Origin: Phycisphaerae bacterium
Lineage (GTDB): Bacteria; Planctomycetota; Phycisphaerae; JAAYCJ01
Assembly: GCA_012514125.1 (NCBI GenBank)
Contig: JAAZAW010000211.1
Location: 1-18,739 of the forward strand
DNA: 18,739 bases
Direction: 5' to 3'
The notes under the pieces are model-generated. The model was not told where the DNA came from. It saw only the letters and a program-made list of their open reading frames with translations, and did no database searches. A program made the translations under genes and the position numbers. This document shows, piece by piece, positions 15,235 to 18,739 of the stretch; within the stretch, counting starts at the first letter, position 1, and each line of letters begins with the position of its first letter.

Positions 15235-15287
15235 AAAATAAGTTGTCGCACCGGGATTGCGATCAGGCAACCAACGATGCGACAACT
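15233..15287 (-). terminator. Intrinsic terminator of a minus-strand transcript
   Basis: AGTTGTCGCA (15241-15250) and TGCGACAACT (15278-15287) form a perfect 10-bp stem, with a second stem inside (TTGC/GCAA around 15257-15270). On the minus strand it is followed by TATTTTTT (15240-15233). The T-run overlaps the stop codon of the convergent kinase gene. On the plus strand no T-run follows. Confidence 0.8.
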
Positions 15288-15580
15288 GCTGCTAGGGATT
15301 TAATGCCTCGATTCCGATCAGGCGTGGACCATCCATACCTTTAAAGACCAGACCTCGAAGCACGCCAAAACCCGAAAATAACGGCTTCATTCGGACGCAT
15401 GGCCGAGGAGTCACATAGAGGATGTCACGGGCAAAAACGGGTTAGGTTGTTTTCGGCCAGAGTTCCGTATGAAGCTTAGAGAACCTGTGAACGCGGAATG
15501 GATGAACGAAATGGATACTTAAGATCAAAAGTCCATGCCGCCGGTTCTGCGTTCCTTTCCAAAATGTCAATCAAGCGTCT
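15233..15580 (-). ncRNA. Candidate structured non-coding RNA
   Basis: No ORF of note occurs in the 424 nt between 15235 and 15658. Consecutive inverted repeats are AGAACC/GGTTCT (15480-15485/15543-15548) enclosing ATGGA/TCCAT (15511-15515/15532-15536), AACCCG/CGGGTT (15369-15374/15438-15443) enclosing CGGC/GCCG (15382-15385/15402-15405), and GGCGTG/CACGCC (15321-15326/15361-15366). The minus-strand terminator at 15233-15287 closes the series, so the RNA would be read from about 15580 downward. I compared it by eye with tmRNA, RNase P, SRP and 6S landmarks and found no match. No clean promoter is visible upstream; TATAGA and TATATT boxes lie in the A/T-rich stretch at 15580-15602. It could instead be the long 3' UTR of the gene at 15659-15991. 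Confidence 0.4.
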
Positions 15581-15658
15581 TCTATATTTGATTTAAAATA
15601 TAAAATCGTGAAAGGCAAATTTTTTTAAAAAAAGTCGAAACACACCCGCGAAAATTTC

Positions 15659-15991
15659 TTATAAGCGGAAGTTGTGGTGGTCAAGAATGAAAAAAGTCAG
15701 CGCAAGAAGCTGAAGAAAAAGTGCAGCGAAAATTTTGAGCATGGTCCCTACAGGAGCGCTAAGATTGCCCAGATCGGCCAGACCGATGACGATCCAGAAA
15801 AGAAATACGACAACGAGTATTTGAGAGATGGAAGCGATGAGTTTGGTATAAGAAAAATCGCTCTGGACATTCATTCGATTGTGATATTTGACTTGCTGAA
15901 GAATTTCCTCAAGTGTGACGCGAATAGCGGCGAGTTCGCGGTCGCGGGAATCGGTGACGGACGAAGACGATGTTTTTTGTTCTTCGAACAT
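15659..15991 (-). CDS. Small membrane protein of unknown function
   Basis: A 110-residue protein that I do not recognise. The ATG at 15991 has GAGG (16003-15999 region) 7 nt upstream. Residues 1-45 are polar and helical with a heptad-like run (residues 18-36), then two hydrophobic helices lie at about 49-70 and 80-103. The N-terminal part probably faces the cytoplasm. It is the last gene of a same-strand series after hldE and gmhB, but a MITE-like repeat and a hairpin separate it, so it is probably transcribed alone. A TATAAA box is at 16025-16020, about 30 nt upstream of its start. Confidence 0.7.
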   Translation of the reverse strand: MFEEQKTSSSSVTDSRDRELAAIRVTLEEILQQVKYHNRMNVQSDFSYTKLIASISQILVVVFLFWIVIGLADLGNLSAPVGTMLKIFAALFLQLLALTFFILDHHNFRL

Positions 15992-16054
15992 TTTTTGACC
16001 CTCACAACAGATTTGAATCTTTATAGAAGATTATTTCTCCCGACCATTTTAAAA

Positions 16055-16088
16055 TGCAAATTCCGCAAAAACGGTTTTTTGCATTTTT
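16055..16088. terminator. Symmetrical hairpin between gmhB and the small membrane gene
   Basis: TGCAAA (16055-16060) and CCG (16063-16065) pair with CGG (16072-16074) and TTTGCA (16078-16083). T-runs follow on both strands (TTTTT on plus, TTTT on minus). It probably ends the hldE-gmhB transcript before the next minus-strand gene. Confidence 0.45.
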
Positions 16089-16130
16089 GATTTTGCGACG
16101 CTTTTGCGATTCCCGATATACACGCCGTCT

Positions 16131-16278
16131 TATACGCTTTTCATTTAGTCGTGTCGTCGCATTACAAATATCAGAATTTCGGTCGCTGACCCTGTCGAAG
16201 CGACAGGGTGTAAGCAAACAAAAGACCCTTCGACTTTCCTCAGGGTCCGAAACGACAACACGTTTAAATCAAAGGCGC
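16131..16278. repeat. MITE-like dispersed repeat, copy 2 (most complete)
   Basis: The ends form imperfect terminal inverted repeats: the left (16134-16158) and right (16252-16276) ends match at about 20 of 25 bases, including ATTTA near CGTGT. Inside are the stems GTCGCTGAC...AAGCGAC and GACCC...GGGTC. No coding capacity is plausible; the plus-strand frame gives the spurious peptide SLTLSKRQGVSK. It lies between gmhB and the small membrane gene. Confidence 0.8.
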
Positions 16279-16317
16279 CCTACAGCGTATCTCGTTTAAG
16301 AACAAAACCCTTTAGTG

Positions 16318-16953
16318 TTATTCCTGACCCATCGATTCTTGTAATTGTCTGATTATTATTTTAGCAGCTTCAAATAAATTTTCAGCATAAAAATCGGGCC
16401 GAGAATCCTCGACAGAAAGATGAGTAGCCAAAGGAGAAGACAATGGTGAAATGAGCCGGATGGTTTGAGTGCCGGCAGCCTGTCCCGCGCGAACGTCGTC
16501 AGACTTGTCGCCGATCATCCAGGAGTTGGCCAAATCGATGTTGTATTTCTTTGCCGCCGCAAGGAGCATGCCCGGAGCAGGTTTCCGACATGTGCAGGTT
16601 TTTTGAAATTCAGCAATAGCGCCGTTCGGATGATGCGGACAAAAAAGATAATCGGTAAGAGTAATATTGTGGTTTTGGAGCAATTCAAAAAAACGATTCT
16701 GAACAGCGCAAAGTTGATCAAGGGAAATCAAACCCCGAGCGATGCCCGACTGGTTTGAAACGACGATAAGCCGATACCCCGCGTTCTGAAGCAGGACAAG
16801 CGCTTCAGGTGCCAGAGGAAGAAAGCGAACCAGATCGGGAGTTTTGATATAGCCGGCATCGTGAATGATGGTTCCATCGCGATCAAGAAAAACCGCAGGA
16901 TTCTTATTGCCGTCTGCAGGGTTAAGCGTTTCTTTGTTCGTGGTGTGGACCAT
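16318..16953 (-). CDS. gmhB: D-glycero-β-D-manno-heptose 1,7-bisphosphate phosphatase
   Basis: A 211-residue cytoplasmic HAD-family phosphatase that removes the C7 phosphate from heptose 1,7-bisphosphate, the step between the two reactions of HldE. The ATG at 16953 is chosen because AAGGA lies 8 nt upstream, within the end of hldE; the open frame extends antisense to hldE but is not used. Motifs: FLDRDGTII (22-30) with nucleophile Asp24 and Asp26, SNQSGIARG (66-74), the zinc loop CPHHP (105-109) with C120 and C122, Lys124, and IGDKSDD (147-153). The zinc loop and length match GmhB. It starts 4 nt after the hldE stop, so the two form an operon. Confidence 0.95.
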   Translation of the reverse strand: MVHTTNKETLNPADGNKNPAVFLDRDGTIIHDAGYIKTPDLVRFLPLAPEALVLLQNAGYRLIVVSNQSGIARGLISLDQLCAVQNRFFELLQNHNITLTDYLFCPHHPNGAIAEFQKTCTCRKPAPGMLLAAAKKYNIDLANSWMIGDKSDDVRAGQAAGTQTIRLISPLSSPLATHLSVEDSRPDFYAENLFEAAKIIIRQLQESMGQE

Positions 16954-16957
16954 CGGC

Positions 16958-18451
16958 TCAGTCCTTACAGCGATCGAGAATGGTTTGAATAATTTTGGTG
17001 GTGCTGTATTGATGCTCGATAGGCGCAAGAGCAATCTTGCCGCCATAAGATTGAACAAATTCGTGCCCGACGACACCCTGAACGTTGTAGTCCTGACCCT
17101 TAACGAGAATATCAGGCCGAATTTGTTCGACAAGCCCGATGACGGACGGTTCGTCGAATATAACAACGTAATCGACCGCTTCAAGCGAGGCAAGCATTCG
17201 CGCCCGGTCCATCTGATTAATGAGAGGCCGATTGGGCCCCTTGATAGATTGAACGGATTTGTCGGAGTTCATCCCCACAACAAGAACATCACCCTGCTCG
17301 CGGGAAAATTCAAGGTAGCTGACATGCCCCGGATGAAGCAGATCGAAACAACCGTTCGTAAAGGCAATTTTTTTCCCAGCGGCACGAAGAATTTCAAGTT
17401 CCCGAAGAAGCTGCGAACGCTCGATCAGTTTCCCGGTATGCCGTCGAGACTGAGCGAGAAGTTCATAGATAAGTTGCTGACGCGTAATGGGAACAACACC
17501 GGGCTGTTGGACTTCCCAGCCGCCCGCGACATTGGCCAAAATGGCGGCATTTTGAAGAGAAAATCCTTCAGCCAAAGCGACGGCGAGAGTGGCAAGAACA
17601 ATGTCGCCCGCTCCCGTATTATCGAAGACTTCGCGAGGCTGAGTGGGAACATGGAGAGGCGACTCCGAATTAGCAATAAGAACACCGTCGCGGTCCAGTT
17701 TGACGATGACGTTTTTGATATTAAATTTATTGTGCAGAAGCCTGCCTGCCGTAACGGCATCGTCGATGGTTTTGATCGCCATAGCAGCCGCGTTGGCGGT
17801 TTCAACACGATTCGGAGTGATAATATCCACATCGCTATAACGGGCGTAATCGGTGATCCGCGCAGGATCGACAATAACGCAAAGATTTCGCTTTTTGGCT
17901 TCGATAATAAGCCAGCGGAGAAGCTCGCCGGAGCTGAAAAGACCTTTGTCGTAGTCTTCGACGGCAATGAGTTTCACCTGATCGAGAATGGGAAGAATTT
18001 TTGTCTTTAATTTTTCAATGAGTTCAGGCGAGTAATTCCGGGAATCTTCCATATCGACGCGCAGAAGCTGCTGGCGGTTGCGATGCTGAGCCAATCCGAT
18101 CATGCGCTGTTTCAAAGTAGTCGGAATTTCGTCATCAACAACCATAGCGGATGTTTCCGCGTCCAGATCGGCAAGCATGTCAAAAATAAGTTTTCCGTCG
18201 GCATCGTTTCCCACACAGCCGGCACACCAGGTTTTAGCGCCCAAAGCAAGCAGACTTGCCGCGACAGAGCCCGCGCCGCCGAGACGTTTTTGTCGGCCCG
18301 TAACTTTAAGGATCGGGACTGGAGCTTCGGGACTGATTCGATCCGTATCGCCGATAAGATATTCATCGAGCATGAAGTCGCCGATGATAAGGATCGGCTC
18401 ATGGTGAACCGTTTGTAATTTTTCGACCAACAGGCTGATTTCCTGATACAT
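16958..18451 (-). CDS. hldE: Bifunctional heptose 7-phosphate kinase / heptose 1-phosphate adenylyltransferase
   Basis: A 497-residue cytoplasmic enzyme (RfaE/HldE) that phosphorylates heptose 7-phosphate at C1 and, after GmhB, adds AMP to give ADP-D-glycero-β-D-manno-heptose for the lipopolysaccharide core. The ATG at 18451 has AAGGA 5 nt upstream. The N-terminal PfkB-type kinase domain (about 1-325) has LGGAGSVA (57-64) and the anion-hole motif DNTGAGD (277-283). The C-terminal nucleotidylyltransferase domain (about 355-497) has TNGCFDLLHPGH (365-376) and STTKII (483-488). Both active sites look intact, and length is near the E. coli enzyme (477). It is followed 4 nt later by gmhB. The heptose 7-phosphate isomerase GmhA and epimerase HldD are not in the window. 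Confidence 0.96.
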   Translation of the reverse strand: MYQEISLLVEKLQTVHHEPILIIGDFMLDEYLIGDTDRISPEAPVPILKVTGRQKRLGGAGSVAASLLALGAKTWCAGCVGNDADGKLIFDMLADLDAETSAMVVDDEIPTTLKQRMIGLAQHRNRQQLLRVDMEDSRNYSPELIEKLKTKILPILDQVKLIAVEDYDKGLFSSGELLRWLIIEAKKRNLCVIVDPARITDYARYSDVDIITPNRVETANAAAMAIKTIDDAVTAGRLLHNKFNIKNVIVKLDRDGVLIANSESPLHVPTQPREVFDNTGAGDIVLATLAVALAEGFSLQNAAILANVAGGWEVQQPGVVPITRQQLIYELLAQSRRHTGKLIERSQLLRELEILRAAGKKIAFTNGCFDLLHPGHVSYLEFSREQGDVLVVGMNSDKSVQSIKGPNRPLINQMDRARMLASLEAVDYVVIFDEPSVIGLVEQIRPDILVKGQDYNVQGVVGHEFVQSYGGKIALAPIEHQYSTTKIIQTILDRCKD

Positions 18452-18476
18452 TTCGTTCCTTTTCCGAAGAAAACCG

Positions 18477-18496
18477 ATTCCCGTGTGCGCGGGGAT
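18477..18496. repeat. Decayed short palindromic repeat, copy C
   Basis: ATTCCCG (18477-18483) and CGGGGAT (18490-18496) form a hairpin like the copies flanking icd, but the flanking CTGTC and CCAG are lost. It lies in the hldE 5' leader. Confidence 0.4.
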
Positions 18497-18514
18497 ATAA
18501 ATACAAAAAACACG

Positions 18515-18665
18515 ATACGTTTTTGATTTAGTCGTTCCGTAACATTACAAATATGAAAATTTCGGTCGCCGAGCCGGTCGAAGCGACATGGTATAAACAA
18601 ACAAAAAACCCTTCGATTTCCTCAGGGTCCGAAATTATGACACGATTAAATCAAAAGCATATTAT
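18515..18665. repeat. MITE-like dispersed repeat, copy 3
   Basis: The left end reads ATACGTTTTTGATTTAGTCG and the right end, reverse-complemented, reads GCTTTTGATTTAATCGTG: clear terminal inverted repeats. The core has the same two stems as the other copies (TCGCCGAGCCGGTCGAAGCGA; ACCC...GGGT). It lies just upstream of hldE. The last 74 bases of the window (18666-18739) show no feature. Confidence 0.78.
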
Positions 18666-18739
18666 ACTAATTCCATTTACTTCGTGCGCGGGGGCTAATG
18701 TCACGATATCCCGATTTCGAAGCTCATACTGCCTGAAAT

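Noticed and set aside
15235..15658. tmRNA, RNase P, SRP or 6S RNA gene
   Set aside because: I looked for the tRNA-like ends and T-loop of tmRNA, the GAGGAAAGTCC core of RNase P and the GGAAGGAGCA-type loop of SRP RNA; none is present. The sequence CTCGATTCC near 15307 is not in a tRNA-like fold.
16954..17193. N-terminal extension of the gmhB frame
   Set aside because: It is antisense-free but lies inside hldE in another frame; the ribosome site and homology begin at 16953.
16865..18010. Long plus-strand frame of 381 codons
   Set aside because: It is antisense to hldE, which has full-length homology and intact motifs.
10764..18665. CRISPR array from the recurring repeats
   Set aside because: The copies are kilobases apart, about 150 bp long and diverged, with no regular spacers or cas genes.

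Overview
The window looks like chromosomal DNA from a Gram-negative member of the PVC/Planctomycetota group, perhaps a Phycisphaerae-like lineage. This is inferred from gene content, not from a marker gene. The clues are a UroD-like methyltransferase beside an AraC regulator, a prepilin-like pseudopilin, short CxxC zinc-ribbon proteins, a zinc-ribbon Ser/Thr kinase with a transmembrane helix, and a small RRM protein, together with a lipid A/heptose gene set. There is no phage, transposase gene, CRISPR array or recognisable tRNA/rRNA.

Layout. 1-3592: the 3' part of a glycoside-hydrolase-like gene (+), a shared hairpin, a UroD-family gene (-), and a divergent AraC-type regulator (+); this looks like a small catabolic locus with its own regulator. 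3682-6699 (-): a gene with two tandem WaaP-like kinase domains, then a family 9 (heptosyl) glycosyltransferase, separated by a terminator-like hairpin. 6884-9234 (+): an isocitrate dehydrogenase with a strong terminator, then lpxK. 9313-10630 (+): a pseudopilin-like protein and a membrane-anchored unknown. 10631-11070: a repeat-rich, gene-free stretch. 11071-11385 (-): an RRM RNA-binding protein with a near-consensus promoter and a leader of about 95 nt. 11682-15234 (+): a small membrane protein, dapB, a zinc-ribbon membrane protein coupled to dapB, and a Ser/Thr kinase. 15235-15658: gene-free but full of inverted repeats, ending on the minus strand in a terminator; a candidate structured RNA. 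15659-18451 (-): a small membrane protein, then gmhB and hldE (hldE is transcribed first). 18452-18739: repeats and no gene.

How the genes fit together. Five genes (hldE, gmhB, the GT9 gene, the double WaaP-like kinase and lpxK) belong to lipopolysaccharide synthesis. HldE and GmhB make ADP-heptose, the GT9 enzyme would transfer it to the core, the double kinase would phosphorylate the core sugars, and LpxK phosphorylates lipid A. They lie in three separate transcription units. Icd (TCA cycle) and DapB (lysine/diaminopimelate) are housekeeping enzymes.

The most unusual features are the candidate minus-strand RNA at 15233-15580; a dispersed MITE-like repeat of about 150 bp with terminal inverted repeats (three copies plus a fragment); the tandem kinase; the Ser/Thr kinase with a possible outer Cys/His metal-binding domain; and a 5.6 kb block (about 3600-9240) whose plus strand is strongly C-rich whichever way its genes point.
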